From positions 682,001 to 746,000 of the forward strand of contig NZ_CP131601.1 of the NCBI RefSeq assembly GCF_030685535.1: a stretch of 64,000 bases of DNA, given 5' to 3'. Position numbers and translations under genes: made by a program. A model generated the notes under the pieces. It searched no databases. It was given only the letters and a program-made list of their open reading frames with translations, and was not told the origin of the DNA. Origin of the DNA: Photobacterium leiognathi. Its GTDB lineage: Bacteria > Pseudomonadota > Gammaproteobacteria > Enterobacterales > Vibrionaceae. Of this stretch, positions 49,169 through 59,192 are shown in pieces. Each line of letters starts with the position of its first letter. The first letter of the stretch is position 1.

Positions 49169-50431
49169 GTGTCACTAACAACCACTCAAGAGCACTCCGG
49201 ACAAGAAGTAACAACACGTTTATCTAAATGGACTCAGCATGACACCCGTTGGATGTTGAGTTTATTTGGTACATCTGTTGGTGCCGGTATTTTATTTTTA
49301 CCGATTAATATTGGCTCTGGTGGTTTTTGGTCTTTGATCGTCATGGCGTTATTGGCAGGGCCAATGACATTCTGGGCGCACCGAGGATTAGCACGTTTTG
49401 TGCTTTCATCATCTTCATCTGATGCCGACTTTACTGATGTGGTAGAAGAGCATTTTGGCACAGGTTATGGTCGCTTAATTTCCCTGTTGTACTTTCTGTC
49501 GATTTTCCCAATTCTGCTTATTTATGGTGTGGGTTTAACCAATACCGTTGATAGCTTTATTGTTCACCAATTGGGTTTAGAAGCGCCATCACGTGTGCTG
49601 CTATCTGGTGGTTTAGTCTTTGTGATGATCACTGTAATGTTAGCGGGTGAAAAAGCGATGCTAAAAGCGTTTGAAGTGATTGTTTACCCGTTAGCATTTA
49701 TCTTGGCGGGGATCTCAATTTACTTGATCCCAAGCTGGCACATGCCAAACCTTAATTTCAACCAAAGCTTTGTTGAGTTCAGTTCATCGCTATGGTTAGC
49801 CATTCCTGTGGTGGTATTTGCGTTTAGTTATACGCCTGTGGTTTCTGGTTTTGTTAATGCTCAGCGCCGTCAGTATGCCGATGGGGCTAAGCAAAAATCA
49901 GAATCAATTTTAAAGCGTACGTCAGTGATGCTGATTGCATTTGTCCTGTTCTTTGTTTTCTCATGCGTGTTGAGTTTAACTCCTGAGCAACTACAGCAAG
50001 CTAAAGCGGATAATGTCTCTGTGCTGTCTTACCTTGCAAACGTAAAAGACAGTCACTTTATTATGTTGCTAGGCCCACTGATTGCTTTTATTGCGATCAC
50101 CTCGTCATTCTTAGGTCACTTCATGGGTGCACGTGAAAGTTTTAATGGCATTGTGGCTAAACAAACTAAATTGCCACTGAAAACCATCGATAAGATCGGT
50201 GTGGTGATCATGTTCTTCTCTATTTGGTTTGCAGCGGTAATGAACCCGAGCATTCTCGGTATGATGGAGGCGTTATCAGGCCCTGTGATTGCGATGATCT
50301 TGTTTATCATGCCGATGCTGGCGGTATACCGTATCGAGAGTTTGAAAATGTATCGTGGCAAGATCAGCACTTGGTTCATTTTACTAATGGGTACATTGGC
50401 TGTAGCTGCGATTCTTTTTAGTTTGATTTAA
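49169..50431 (+). CDS. SdaC-like serine/proton symporter (HAAAP family)
   Basis: A 420-residue permease with about 11 transmembrane helices. Throughout it resembles E. coli SdaC: MLSLFGTSVGAGILFLPINIG at the first helix, PMTFWAHRGLARFVLS, FVFSCVLSLTPEQL and SSFLGHFMGARESFNG. Serine (possibly threonine) is thus the likely substrate. The frame is open to 49085; I choose GTG at 49169 because it gives the family N-terminus. The 177 bp before the open frame are very A/T-rich with no other gene. Confidence 0.85.
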   Translation: MSLTTTQEHSGQEVTTRLSKWTQHDTRWMLSLFGTSVGAGILFLPINIGSGGFWSLIVMALLAGPMTFWAHRGLARFVLSSSSSDADFTDVVEEHFGTGYGRLISLLYFLSIFPILLIYGVGLTNTVDSFIVHQLGLEAPSRVLLSGGLVFVMITVMLAGEKAMLKAFEVIVYPLAFILAGISIYLIPSWHMPNLNFNQSFVEFSSSLWLAIPVVVFAFSYTPVVSGFVNAQRRQYADGAKQKSESILKRTSVMLIAFVLFFVFSCVLSLTPEQLQQAKADNVSVLSYLANVKDSHFIMLLGPLIAFIAITSSFLGHFMGARESFNGIVAKQTKLPLKTIDKIGVVIMFFSIWFAAVMNPSILGMMEALSGPVIAMILFIMPMLAVYRIESLKMYRGKISTWFILLMGTLAVAAILFSLI

Positions 50432-50457
50432 TCGCGAATAAATTTGAGATAAAAAGA

Positions 50458-50489
50458 AGGCTTGCGTTATTAATAGCGCAAGCCTTTTT
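50458..50489. terminator. Bidirectional terminator between the SdaC-like and chemoreceptor genes
   Basis: AGGCTTGCG / CGCAAGCCT 9-bp stem with A and T runs on both sides; convergent genes. Confidence 0.88.
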
Positions 50490-50511
50490 GTTATGTGTCG
50501 AGCATTAATGA

Positions 50512-52395
50512 CTAGAGCTTAAAGCGACGAATTTCTTGTTGTAACTCGTTAGATAATTGAGATAACTCTGCCGCCTGTTGTGCGGCCTCATTGGCTTCAA
50601 TTGCAAGCTCATTTGATACATCGCGAATCCCCTCTGTATTACGGGTGATCTCGGATGTCACTGATGATTGCTCTTCTGCCGCAGAGGCAATTTGTGTTGC
50701 CATATCATTGATGTTGTTCACTGCAGACGTAATTTGCGCCAAGCTTGCAGAGGCTGAACTTGCATCATCAACACTGGTTTCAGATAAATGGCGGCTATCT
50801 TCCATGATCCCAACGGCTTGAGCTGTAGTTTGCTGCAGGGTTTCAATCATTTGTTGGATTTCTTGGGTAGATGCATGAGTACGTTGACTTAACACTCGTA
50901 CTTCATCAGCAACAACCGCAAAACCTCGACCTTGCTCGCCAGCACGAGCTGCTTCAATCGCTGCGTTTAATGCCAGTAGATTCGTTTGCTCGGCAATACC
51001 TTGGATGGTTGAGAGGATCGTAGTGATGCTTTGGGCATGATTATTTAGCTCACTGATCACTGTTGTTGCAGTATCCACTTCTTGCGCCAAACTAGAAATA
51101 GATTGCTGACTTTGATTGACCTGAGTTGCACCGTGATCTGATGCTGCAACCGTTTCTTCAGCGGTACGTGCGGTATTTTCTGCGTTGTAAGCGATCTCTT
51201 TCGTTGCGGCTGACATTTCATTAATCGCTGTCGCAACCATATTGATCTCATCTTGCTGGTGCAAAATACGTGAGCTGCGTTCTTGAGCTTGGGCCGCAGT
51301 CACTTTTGATTGTTGACCCAATGAATCAGATACACGGCTTAAACGCATCACCATTGCGTGCATATTGCTAACAAATTGGTTGAAGTTCTTAGCAAGCTGT
51401 CCCACTTCATCATTGCTCTTTGGCTCAATACGTTGCGTCAGATCGCCTTCACCACTCGCAATTTCTGCTAGTGCTTTTGATACGCGATCTAAATCGCGGA
51501 ATAGGAAATTCACTAACCATGCCACACTACAAATAACCAATAGCGCAATAACAGCCGCGGCTAGTATTAGCTTGAAAAGTAGTGCCTTATGAGCAGCTTG
51601 TTCTGTTTTGGTATCTAAGCTAATAGCGAGCAGCCACTGAGTATTTGGAATACTCGCGAAGTAAAGCTGTTTAGCTTGACCGTTAATGGTTAGGTTTGCA
51701 AAGTCATGGCTCTGCATTTGTTGTTCAATAGAATTGATTGATAAGTCATTGCTATAGCGAGCAATTGGCTGTAGCAGTAATTGTTTATCAGGGTGTGCGA
51801 GGAAAGTGCCATCTTGCTTGTTGATCAACATGGCGAAGGCATTTTCACCAACGTTTAAATTAATGACATCATTAATCAATTGGGTAATTAGGATGTCAGC
51901 ACCCAACACACCGGAAAAAGTCCCATTGTGATACACAGGTTTCGCTATGGTGATCATCTGTGCTTTGGTTAAGGTATCGAGGTAAGCGGGAGAAATAATT
52001 GTATTATTGGCTTGCTGAGCTTGTTGATACCAAGGACGAGTACGAGGATCGACAGATGATAGATCGCGTTCAGTATAAGAGCTGGTGGCTGTACCGACTT
52101 TACTTCCGAAATATAAATCTTCAAATTGACCCGCTAGTCGCGCTTGTTTTAAAAAGGGGACGATTTCAGCATTAGAAGTGTTTTCTTCAACAGAATTGAT
52201 GATATCACTACGAATGGCAACCCAATCGCCAATACTTTCACTTACAGCTTGAGTGAGATTTTCTGCTCGTTCATAGAGTTCATGCTCGGCTTGTGAAGCT
52301 ATTTGACTGGCAGAAAGCCAAGTAAGCGCAGTCGCCATCACTATGACGGCGGATAAACTGGCGACGATGAGTTTTTGTTTTAATGTTAACTGCAT
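50512..52395 (-). CDS. Methyl-accepting chemotaxis protein with dCache sensor
   Basis: A 627-residue receptor: transmembrane helix about 8-28, periplasmic dCache-type domain about 35-270 ([43 protein letters not shown]), second helix about 273-293, HAMP about 295-350, and a signalling domain to the end with the hairpin tip [22 protein letters not shown]. The WYQQA and GVLGADI motifs suggest a small amine or amino-acid ligand, but this is not decisive. No che genes are nearby. Confidence 0.93.
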   Translation of the reverse strand: MQLTLKQKLIVASLSAVIVMATALTWLSASQIASQAEHELYERAENLTQAVSESIGDWVAIRSDIINSVEENTSNAEIVPFLKQARLAGQFEDLYFGSKVGTATSSYTERDLSSVDPRTRPWYQQAQQANNTIISPAYLDTLTKAQMITIAKPVYHNGTFSGVLGADILITQLINDVINLNVGENAFAMLINKQDGTFLAHPDKQLLLQPIARYSNDLSINSIEQQMQSHDFANLTINGQAKQLYFASIPNTQWLLAISLDTKTEQAAHKALLFKLILAAAVIALLVICSVAWLVNFLFRDLDRVSKALAEIASGEGDLTQRIEPKSNDEVGQLAKNFNQFVSNMHAMVMRLSRVSDSLGQQSKVTAAQAQERSSRILHQQDEINMVATAINEMSAATKEIAYNAENTARTAEETVAASDHGATQVNQSQQSISSLAQEVDTATTVISELNNHAQSITTILSTIQGIAEQTNLLALNAAIEAARAGEQGRGFAVVADEVRVLSQRTHASTQEIQQMIETLQQTTAQAVGIMEDSRHLSETSVDDASSASASLAQITSAVNNINDMATQIASAAEEQSSVTSEITRNTEGIRDVSNELAIEANEAAQQAAELSQLSNELQQEIRRFKL

Positions 52396-52606
52396 TATAT
52401 ATCCCTAAAATCCAGTATAATGTTAACGAATTCTAGTGATTGTTAAGCTTAAGCGCATTATTTAATGACATGTTTATCATTAAAGTTATTTGTATTGGTG
52501 ATAATGCTCGCATTTTTATCTTAAGATGCTTAAGAGTTTTTGTTTGCGACAAGCCTAAATATCATTACGATGATGACTGTTTATGTAATTTAGTTACATA
52601 TCTTTT

Positions 52607-52630
52607 GGATGTTTAGACGTCTAGATGTTG
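52607..52630 (+). promoter_or_regulatory. MetJ operator: three tandem met boxes
   Basis: Three adjacent 8-mers, GGATGTTT, AGACGTCT and AGATGTTG. The middle one equals the MetJ consensus AGACGTCT exactly; the outer ones match at 5 of 8. Tandem boxes are the known mode of MetJ binding. The last box overlaps the -35 of the promoter at 52628. Confidence 0.8.
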
Positions 52631-52656
52631 ACTCTGTGATCGCATCCATTTAGTCT
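52628..52656 (+). promoter_or_regulatory. Predicted promoter of the NhaC/MetT-like gene
   Basis: TTGACT, 17 nt, TAGTCT. The -35 lies in the last met box, so MetJ bound with S-adenosylmethionine would block polymerase. The rest of the 297-bp gap before this gene shows no other feature. Confidence 0.6.
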
Positions 52657-52692
52657 AACTGTCAATTTACAAATAGATGTTAAGTAGTCGTC

Positions 52693-54051
52693 ATGCCAAG
52701 CACAGCCAAAAAAGATCAAAATATTCCACCATCCGCACTTGCCTTATTACCGTTAGGTATTTTCTTAGCCTTATTTATTGGGGTAGGTACTTATCTAACG
52801 ATGCAAGGTGTTGATTTCGCTTTTTACCAATTACCAGCGCCAGTTGCAGCATTACCTGCTGTGGTTGTGGCAATCTTACTCAGTAAAGAAAAACTAAATA
52901 AAGCGATTGAGCAGTTTATCCGTGGCGTAGGTCACAGCGATATTATTGCGATGTGTATGATCTATTTATTGGCAGGTGCGTTTGCTTCTGTGGCGAAAGC
53001 GTCAGGTGGGGTAGATGCTACGGTTAATCTAGGGTTAGCCTTAATTCCTGCGAGCATGATCTTACCGGGTCTATTTGTGATCTCTGCTTTTATTGCAACT
53101 GCAATGGGCACATCAATGGGTACCATTGCCGCAGTTGCTCCCGTTGCACTAGGTATTGCTCAAGCATCAGGCATGGATGTGGCATTAACTGCTGGTGTTG
53201 TCCTCAGTGGCGCAATGTTTGGTGATAACTTATCTATTATCTCTGATACCACAATTGCAGCGACTCGCTCGCAAGGCTGTCAGATGAAAGATAAATTCCG
53301 TGAGAACGTGAAAATTGCTATTCCAGCAGCGATAGCAGCGATTGTGTTATTTACTTTCAATAGCTCTGTGACGCAATTGCCAGAAACATCACCAATTGAA
53401 TGGCTAAAAGTGATGCCATATATCACGATCTTGGTACTGGCTGTATCAGGTGTAAATGTGTTTGTTGTGCTATCTGTAGGTATTTTATTAGCTGGTGGTG
53501 TTGGCCTAACATCAGTTGCAGATTATAGCTTAACGAATTTTGGTAAAGACATTTACGGCGGCTTTGGCAACATGCAGGAAATCTTCCTGTTATCTATGCT
53601 AATTGGTGGTATCAGTGAGCTAATGCGTCAGCAAGGTGGTTTGGCTTTCTTAACGCAAAGCATTAGCCGAGTTATCAATGTATTTAGTTCAAAACATAAA
53701 GCGTCTGAAAACCTGCGTGCGAGTGAATTTGGTATTGCGGGCTTAGTGAGCTTAACTAACTTTTGTACCGCAAATAACACGGTAGCAATCATTGTTTCTG
53801 GTGGTGTTGCTCGTGAACTGGCTGATGAAAACGGGGTAACGCCGCGCCGCTCTGCAAGTTTGCTTGATATCTTCTCATGTGTGATCCAAGGGGTTTTACC
53901 TTATGGTGCACAAGCATTGTTATTAGGTTCAGTATTTGAGTTATCACCATTGGATGTGGTGGCACATTCTTACTATTGTTTCTTCTTGGCGATTGCCGCG
54001 ATTATCGCGATTGTCATGAAGCATCCAAGTCGAAAACTGGCTAATGCATAA
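52693..54051 (+). CDS. NhaC-superfamily transporter, predicted methionine importer (MetT-like)
   Basis: A 452-residue membrane protein with about 11-12 helices of the NhaC Na+/H+ antiporter superfamily. Seen: ATAMGTSMGTIAAVAPVALGIA and GAMFGDNLSIISDTTIAATRSQG, the conserved core in which Asp and Ser/Thr residues bind cations or substrate. Plain sequence annotation would say Na+/H+ antiporter, but the MetJ operator in front places it in the methionine regulon, as for the predicted transporter MetT described by comparative genomics. Methionine uptake is therefore inferred from regulation. Confidence 0.85.
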   Translation: MPSTAKKDQNIPPSALALLPLGIFLALFIGVGTYLTMQGVDFAFYQLPAPVAALPAVVVAILLSKEKLNKAIEQFIRGVGHSDIIAMCMIYLLAGAFASVAKASGGVDATVNLGLALIPASMILPGLFVISAFIATAMGTSMGTIAAVAPVALGIAQASGMDVALTAGVVLSGAMFGDNLSIISDTTIAATRSQGCQMKDKFRENVKIAIPAAIAAIVLFTFNSSVTQLPETSPIEWLKVMPYITILVLAVSGVNVFVVLSVGILLAGGVGLTSVADYSLTNFGKDIYGGFGNMQEIFLLSMLIGGISELMRQQGGLAFLTQSISRVINVFSSKHKASENLRASEFGIAGLVSLTNFCTANNTVAIIVSGGVARELADENGVTPRRSASLLDIFSCVIQGVLPYGAQALLLGSVFELSPLDVVAHSYYCFFLAIAAIIAIVMKHPSRKLANA

Positions 54052-54100
54052 TGTGATTTTATTCACTATAAAACAGAGTTGACGATAACTATTTTCGATA

Positions 54101-54125
54101 AGCCCAGTATTAACTGGGCTTTTTT
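54101..54125 (+). terminator. Terminator of the MetT-like gene
   Basis: AGCCCAGT / ACTGGGCT 8-bp stem, ATTA loop, six T, about 50 nt past the stop. Confidence 0.9.
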
Positions 54126-54234
54126 GTGCCTTGATGTGACATAAACAATAGTTTTGAAATCTACGAAGTGATCCCGTTAACAAAAATTTAAAATAGAAAA
54201 GTCATACGTTTTTATTTATATAAACTGACGATTC

Positions 54235-54287
54235 TGGTCACATTGTTTTACTTCTAAGTACATGCTTTTGTGGTGAAAATGTGACCA
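54235..54287 (+). promoter_or_regulatory. Widely spaced inverted repeat upstream of the nucleotidase gene
   Basis: TGGTCACATT and AATGTGACCA form a perfect 10-bp inverted repeat whose arms are 43 bp apart, about four helical turns. Each arm contains a half-site similar to the CRP core TGTGA. It occupies the 310-bp gap between terminator and nutA, which otherwise shows no gene. An operator is inferred. Confidence 0.4.
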
Positions 54288-54362
54288 TATAAATTGTTCC
54301 GGTTTAGCGAAAATACAATTACGCTTGAAATCGCCATTAGAGAATATTTTAAGGTGGATACC

Positions 54363-56036
54363 ATGAAGCAACGCCTATTTGCTAAAACAGCATTAAGCGC
54401 CGCTCTACTTGCTCTTCTTTCTGGTTGTGCAACAACAGCGGAAAACGCCTCTCCAGCATGGGATGCTGATACTACTTATCGAATCACTATCCTTCATACT
54501 AACGATAACCATGGTCGTTTCTGGCAAAACCAGAACGGTGAATATGGTATGGCTGCGCGTAAGACGTTAGTTGATCAGATCCGTGCCGAAGTAGAAGCAC
54601 AAGGTGGTACTAGCTTATTGCTCTCTGGTGGTGATGTGAACACAGGTGTTCCAGAATCCGATCTGCAAGATGCAGAGCCTGATTTCAAAGGTATGAACTT
54701 GATCGGTTACGATGCAATGGCATTAGGTAACCATGAATTTGATAACCCACTTGAAGTATTACGTAAGCAAGAAGAATGGGCGAACTTCCCAATGCTTTCT
54801 GCCAATATCTACGACAAGAACACGGGTAAGCGTTTATTCCAGCCGTACCAAATTTTTGAGCAGCAAGGCATTAAAATCGCTGTGATTGGTTTAACCACAG
54901 AAGATACAGCAAAGATTGGTAACCCAGAATACATCGGTGGTGTTGAGTTCCGTGATCCAAAAGCAGAAGCGAAGAAAGTGATCGCAGAGCTTGAGAAAAC
55001 AGAAAAGCCGGATGTGATCATTGCAGCAACGCACATGGGCCACTATGAAAACGGTCAGCGCGGTATTAATGCACCAGGTGATGTGGCACTAGCACGTTAC
55101 CTTAATGAAGGTGATTTAGACATGATTGTGGGTGGACACTCACAAGAGCCTGTTTGTATGGAAGGCCTGAATGTTGCTAATAAAGACTTCCAACCAGGTG
55201 ATAAGTGTGTACCGGATCAGCAAAATGGTACGTGGATTGTGCAAGCGCACGAATGGGGTAAATACGTAGGTCGTGCTGACTTTGAATTTAAGAACGGTGA
55301 ATTATCACTGGTGAGCTATGATTTAGTGCCAGTTAACTTGAAGAAGAAAATCAAGTTAGATGACGGTTCTAGCAAACGTGTGTTCATCCAAGATGAAATC
55401 GCACAAAACCCAGAAGTGTACAACTTCCTAAAACCTTTCCAAGAGCAAGGCCAAGAGAAGCTAAATGTTAAGATTGCAGCATCTAACGGTAAGTTAGAAG
55501 GCGATCGTAACGTGGTTCGTTTTAAGCAAACTAACCTAGGTCGCTTAATTGGTGCATCACATATGGAGCGTGCGAAAGCTGATTTTGCTGTAATGAACTC
55601 TGGTGGTGTGCGTGATTCGATTGAAGGCGGCGACATTACTTATAAAGATGTGCTGATCGTACAACCATTTGGCAACATCGTGACTTACACAGATATGACG
55701 GGTAAGGAAGTATTGGATTACCTAAATGTTGTCGCGACTAAGCCTGTTGATTCTGGTTCTTACGCACAGTTCTACGGTATTTCAATGACGGTTGAAAACG
55801 GTCAAGTAAGTAACGTGAAAATTGGTGGTAAGCCATTAGATATGAATAAGACGTACCGTTTCACCGTACCTAGCTACAACGCCGCGGGTGGTGATGGTTA
55901 TCCGAAAATCAATAACCACGATGGTCACGTAAATACAGGCTTTGTGGATGCAGAAGTACTGAAACAATACTTAGAAACGCATTCACCAATTGATGTAAAC
56001 AAGTTCGCACCAAAAGGTGAGATTGTTTATAAGTAA
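54363..56036 (+). CDS. nutA: Lipoprotein 5'-nucleotidase / UDP-sugar hydrolase (NutA/UshA family)
   Basis: A 557-residue protein with lipobox LSGC (Cys about 22), so attached to a membrane like Vibrio NutA rather than free like E. coli UshA. The metallophosphatase domain has ILHTNDNHGRF, LSGGDVNTG, LGNHEFD, ATHMGHY and GGHSQEP; the C-terminal substrate domain has VMNSGGVRDSIEGG and YNAAGGDGYP. It dephosphorylates external nucleotides for nucleoside uptake. AAGGTGG upstream decides the ATG at 54363; the open frame upstream is not used. Confidence 0.92.
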   Translation: MKQRLFAKTALSAALLALLSGCATTAENASPAWDADTTYRITILHTNDNHGRFWQNQNGEYGMAARKTLVDQIRAEVEAQGGTSLLLSGGDVNTGVPESDLQDAEPDFKGMNLIGYDAMALGNHEFDNPLEVLRKQEEWANFPMLSANIYDKNTGKRLFQPYQIFEQQGIKIAVIGLTTEDTAKIGNPEYIGGVEFRDPKAEAKKVIAELEKTEKPDVIIAATHMGHYENGQRGINAPGDVALARYLNEGDLDMIVGGHSQEPVCMEGLNVANKDFQPGDKCVPDQQNGTWIVQAHEWGKYVGRADFEFKNGELSLVSYDLVPVNLKKKIKLDDGSSKRVFIQDEIAQNPEVYNFLKPFQEQGQEKLNVKIAASNGKLEGDRNVVRFKQTNLGRLIGASHMERAKADFAVMNSGGVRDSIEGGDITYKDVLIVQPFGNIVTYTDMTGKEVLDYLNVVATKPVDSGSYAQFYGISMTVENGQVSNVKIGGKPLDMNKTYRFTVPSYNAAGGDGYPKINNHDGHVNTGFVDAEVLKQYLETHSPIDVNKFAPKGEIVYK

Positions 56037-56057
56037 GCCGTAATCGTAGTTTGATAA

Positions 56058-56090
56058 AGCGCACCTTGAACTGTTCAGGTGCGCTTTTTT
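56058..56090 (+). terminator. Terminator of nutA
   Basis: AAGCGCACCT ... AGGTGCGCTT stem with an inner GAA/TTC extension and a T run. Confidence 0.88.
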
Positions 56091-56243
56091 GTTATACGAA
56101 TTTGCTGTGCTATAGCTCAGTTGTATGAACTAGCGATATAATCAGGATTGGTAAACAGATGTTCTTAATTTCTTTGATAGCGCTTTTGGCTATATGGGGG
56201 AATTAACCACAGCTGTTTGAGTGAAACAGAGAGCGAAATCATC

Positions 56244-56723
56244 ATGACTCCAGCGATTAAATTAGCGAAAAAACAAAAAATATCTTACCAAGTGCATCAG
56301 TATGATCACGATCCTGCAAACACCAATTTTGGTCATGAAGCTGCGGAAGTTCTGGGTATCGATCCTAACCGTGTATTTAAGACATTATTGTTTTCGCTAA
56401 ATGGCGATCCTAAAAATCTTGCGGTGGCAGTTGTGCCAGTCTCTGGAATGTTAGATTTGAAAGCTGCTGCAAAAGCCGCTGGTGGTAAAAAAGCTGAAAT
56501 GGCAGATCCCAAATTAGCTGAGAAAGTAACAGGCTACATCGTGGGTGGCATTAGCCCATTAGGTCAGAAAAAGCGTTTACCGACTTTAGTTGATAGCGGG
56601 GCAGAAAATTTTGACTCTATCTTTGTCAGTGCGGGTCGTCGAGGTTTAGATATTGAACTTGCAGCGAAAGATCTTGTTGCCTTAACGGGCGGTAAATTTG
56701 CCGACATCGGTAAAGCCGAGTAA
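56244..56723 (+). CDS. ybaK: Cys-tRNA(Pro) deacylase YbaK
   Basis: A 159-residue trans-editing protein that hydrolyses cysteine wrongly attached to tRNA-Pro by Pro[32 protein letters not shown] with the catalytic lysine, and [17 protein letters not shown] are all present. The ATG at 56244 gives exactly the E. coli length; the frame is open nine codons further. The tRNA-Pro array lies only 3.4 kb away, which may be coincidence. Confidence 0.93.
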   Translation: MTPAIKLAKKQKISYQVHQYDHDPANTNFGHEAAEVLGIDPNRVFKTLLFSLNGDPKNLAVAVVPVSGMLDLKAAAKAAGGKKAEMADPKLAEKVTGYIVGGISPLGQKKRLPTLVDSGAENFDSIFVSAGRRGLDIELAAKDLVALTGGKFADIGKAE

Positions 56724-56763
56724 TACATCGAGCTCGCTCAATACGGATAGAGAGTGAAAAATT

Positions 56764-57678
56764 GTGTCAGTGCCGAATTTAAATTTATTACGAACCTTAC
56801 ATGTGTTGTTGGATGAATGCCATGTAACCCGTACCGCTGAGCGTTTACACATCACGCAGTCGGCGGTGAGTCGGCAACTGACACAATTGCGTGAAATCTT
56901 TTCTGATCCTCTATTAGTACGAGAGGGAAATCGTTTATTACCCACACCTCGTGCCTTATCGCTTCAACAAAAAATCACTGAATTACTTGCCGATTGTGAT
57001 GCTGTTTTTGAGCCAGAGCAATTCACCCCGCAAGACTGGCGTGGCAAGGTGGTTTTATCATCGTCTGATTATGTTGCCCAATATATTTTCCCAGATATTG
57101 TTGAGCTATTAACTACCCAAGCACCACAGGTTGATGTACGTTATCAGTTATGGTCTCCAAGTTATACAGAGCAATTGGGCGATCTTGATATTCAGCTTGT
57201 TTCCACTATGGCACCTGCTATTCCTGATGGCTTATCAGGTGTGCAAATCGGTACTGATCAAGCGGTATGTGTAATGAGTCAACATCATGTGTTAGCAAAG
57301 CAATCGTCATTAACTCTTGTTGAGTTCACCGCTTATAAACATGTTTCAGTTAACGGTGGTGGTGATAAAGATAGTTTTGTCGATACCCAGTTACGTTCGC
57401 TGGGTTGTGAGCGTCACATTCACACCTTAGTACCTTTTTTCGGATCGGCCCTCAATACGATTTGTCGTACAGATATGTTACTGGTGATCCCTGAGCATAT
57501 TGCTGCCAACATGCAACGTTTTTACGATGTGGTGTATAAGCCGTTGCCATTTCCGAGTGTACATAATCACTATTGGCTACTGTGGCATCCTAAATATGAC
57601 AATGAGTTGTCTCATCAATGGTTACGGGAGCGTGTGCTAACGTTAATGAAGACATCCATGTATTCCATGACTCAGTAA
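56764..57678 (+). CDS. LysR-family transcriptional regulator
   Basis: A 304-residue regulator: winged helix-turn-helix at 1-60 (LNLLRTLHVLLDECHVTRTAERLHITQSAVS) and a substrate-binding domain from about 85. GTG start at 56764, giving the family N-terminus SVPNLNLL. It is followed in the same direction by a LysE-type exporter 111 nt away, so it may control that gene, although LysR regulators are more often divergent from their targets. Confidence 0.88.
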   Translation: MSVPNLNLLRTLHVLLDECHVTRTAERLHITQSAVSRQLTQLREIFSDPLLVREGNRLLPTPRALSLQQKITELLADCDAVFEPEQFTPQDWRGKVVLSSSDYVAQYIFPDIVELLTTQAPQVDVRYQLWSPSYTEQLGDLDIQLVSTMAPAIPDGLSGVQIGTDQAVCVMSQHHVLAKQSSLTLVEFTAYKHVSVNGGGDKDSFVDTQLRSLGCERHIHTLVPFFGSALNTICRTDMLLVIPEHIAANMQRFYDVVYKPLPFPSVHNHYWLLWHPKYDNELSHQWLRERVLTLMKTSMYSMTQ

Positions 57679-57789
57679 CTGTATTATTTCACGGCAAGGC
57701 TATGATTTTAGATCATGGCTTTGATGATATCTTTTGATTTCTACTTATGTCTCTCGCTTGGTAAGTTGATACCAACGAGGAGAAATATT

Positions 57790-58404
57790 ATGACAATCAT
57801 GGTTTGGCTTTCTTTATTATTAATTTGTCTACTAGGGGCTATGTCACCAGGGCCCAGTTTAGCGGTAGTGGCGAAACATAGTTTATCTGGCGGTCGTCAG
57901 CATGGTTTGGTAACCGCTTGGTCTCATGCCTGTGGCGTTGGGTTATATGCTTTGTTAACTCTGTTGGGGTTAGCTGTGGTCTTAAAGCAATCACCTACGT
58001 TATTTAATGTGATTAGCTATGCTGGTGCTGGTTACTTAGCGTATTTAGGGGTTAATGCATTACGTTCAAAAGGGGGCGTGGCTGAAAAATTAGCTGCAGG
58101 TAAGCCATCATCATTGTTTGAAGCAGGCCGTGATGGTTTGATGATTTCGTTATTAAATCCTAAATTAGCCCTTTATTTTCTCGCTTTGTTTAGCCAGTTT
58201 GTTGCATTAGGCAATGAGCTAAGTAGTCAAATAGTGATTGTAACGACACCATTACTGGTTGATGGGCTATGGTATACCCTTGTTGCTTGTGTACTTTCTT
58301 ATCCTAAAGTGTTGCAAGCATTACGGAGCCGAGCGCAATTGATTGATCGGTTATCTGGCGTGGTGTTGATTGCGTTGGCGTGTCGGGTACTTTGGTCGGT
58401 TTGA
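57790..58404 (+). CDS. LysE/RhtB-family amino-acid exporter
   Basis: A 204-residue protein with six predicted transmembrane helices. The family signature GAMSPGPSLAVVAKHSLSGGRQHG is near the N-terminus, and LLNPKLALYFLALFSQF lies in the middle. Members export homoserine, threonine, lysine or arginine; the substrate here is unknown. GAGGAGAAA upstream decides the ATG at 57790, although the frame is open to 57715. Confidence 0.9.
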   Translation: MTIMVWLSLLLICLLGAMSPGPSLAVVAKHSLSGGRQHGLVTAWSHACGVGLYALLTLLGLAVVLKQSPTLFNVISYAGAGYLAYLGVNALRSKGGVAEKLAAGKPSSLFEAGRDGLMISLLNPKLALYFLALFSQFVALGNELSSQIVIVTTPLLVDGLWYTLVACVLSYPKVLQALRSRAQLIDRLSGVVLIALACRVLWSV

Positions 58405-58419
58405 GTGTCTGAAGATATA

Positions 58420-58447
58420 AAAAGAGCGGTGTTTAACCGCTCTTTTT
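58420..58447. terminator. Bidirectional terminator between the LysE-type gene and smrA
   Basis: AAAGAGCGGT / ACCGCTCTTT 10-bp stem with a 5-nt loop and flanking A/T runs; convergent genes. Confidence 0.9.
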
Positions 58448-58461
58448 GTTTATTGGATCTG

Positions 58462-59046
58462 TTATGAGCTGCAACGATTTAAGTGACGCTCACGTGTTTC
58501 CAATTTCTTTTCAGGGCTTTTTTTAAGCATCACATACAGCGCACCTGTACCACCATGTTGGCGTTGGGCTGAATGGAAACAAAGCACATCGGAAATTTGC
58601 TCTAACCATGTAGTGACATAGCTTTTCATCAATGCTGGTGGGTTTGAACGCTCACCTTTTCCGTGAACAATGATCACTGTGCGAATATCTAAACGCTGGG
58701 ATTGTTTCAGAAAAGTAAGGATCTCATCACGGGCCTGTTGAAGTGACTTCTTATGAAGATCCAATCGCCCCTGAATATCGTATTTACCTTGGCGCATTTT
58801 ACGGAACACGGCTTCTTGTACCCCGTCTCGCTTAAACTCGATCATATCATCAGGTTTCACCATAGTAGCGTTATCTAATGATAGGTACTCAGAGTCACTT
58901 TCTGCCAAGCTTTGAGCGGCAATACGGCGCGCTAATTGCGATTCAGACACTGTGTATTTTTGCGAAATGGTCACCGTGTCTTGTTTGATTGGCGCAACAT
59001 CGGCCATCATCTCTTTAAAAAGATCGAATTCATTATTATCTGACAT
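58462..59046 (-). CDS. smrA: Smr-domain endonuclease SmrA
   Basis: A 194-residue protein with a C-terminal Smr domain (about 95-180): LDLHKKSLQQAR, VIIVHGKGERS and the Gly-rich QRQHGGTGALYVML. E. coli SmrA (YdaL) has DNA endonuclease activity; the biological role is unsettled. The N-terminal 90 residues are acidic, of DUF-type helical nature. Length fits SmrA rather than SmrB. Confidence 0.88.
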   Translation of the reverse strand: MSDNNEFDLFKEMMADVAPIKQDTVTISQKYTVSESQLARRIAAQSLAESDSEYLSLDNATMVKPDDMIEFKRDGVQEAVFRKMRQGKYDIQGRLDLHKKSLQQARDEILTFLKQSQRLDIRTVIIVHGKGERSNPPALMKSYVTTWLEQISDVLCFHSAQRQHGGTGALYVMLKKSPEKKLETRERHLNRCSS

Positions 59047-59139
59047 AGGACTTTCACTTTAGGAACCGATGACTTTGATTATACAAGTGCAACCAGATCT
59101 TGCCTAGCTGAAGGAAAGGGATAAAAAAGAAGAAAAAGA

Positions 59140-59165
59140 CCAGGGCCAAAGAGAGAAAGCCCTGG
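59140..59165 (-). terminator. Terminator of the DUF3149 gene
   Basis: CCAGGGC / GCCCTGG stem with a 12-nt loop; minus strand continues TCTTTTTCTTC. Confidence 0.8.
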
Positions 59166-59192
59166 ATGCAATATGCGTATTGCTAAATGTTG

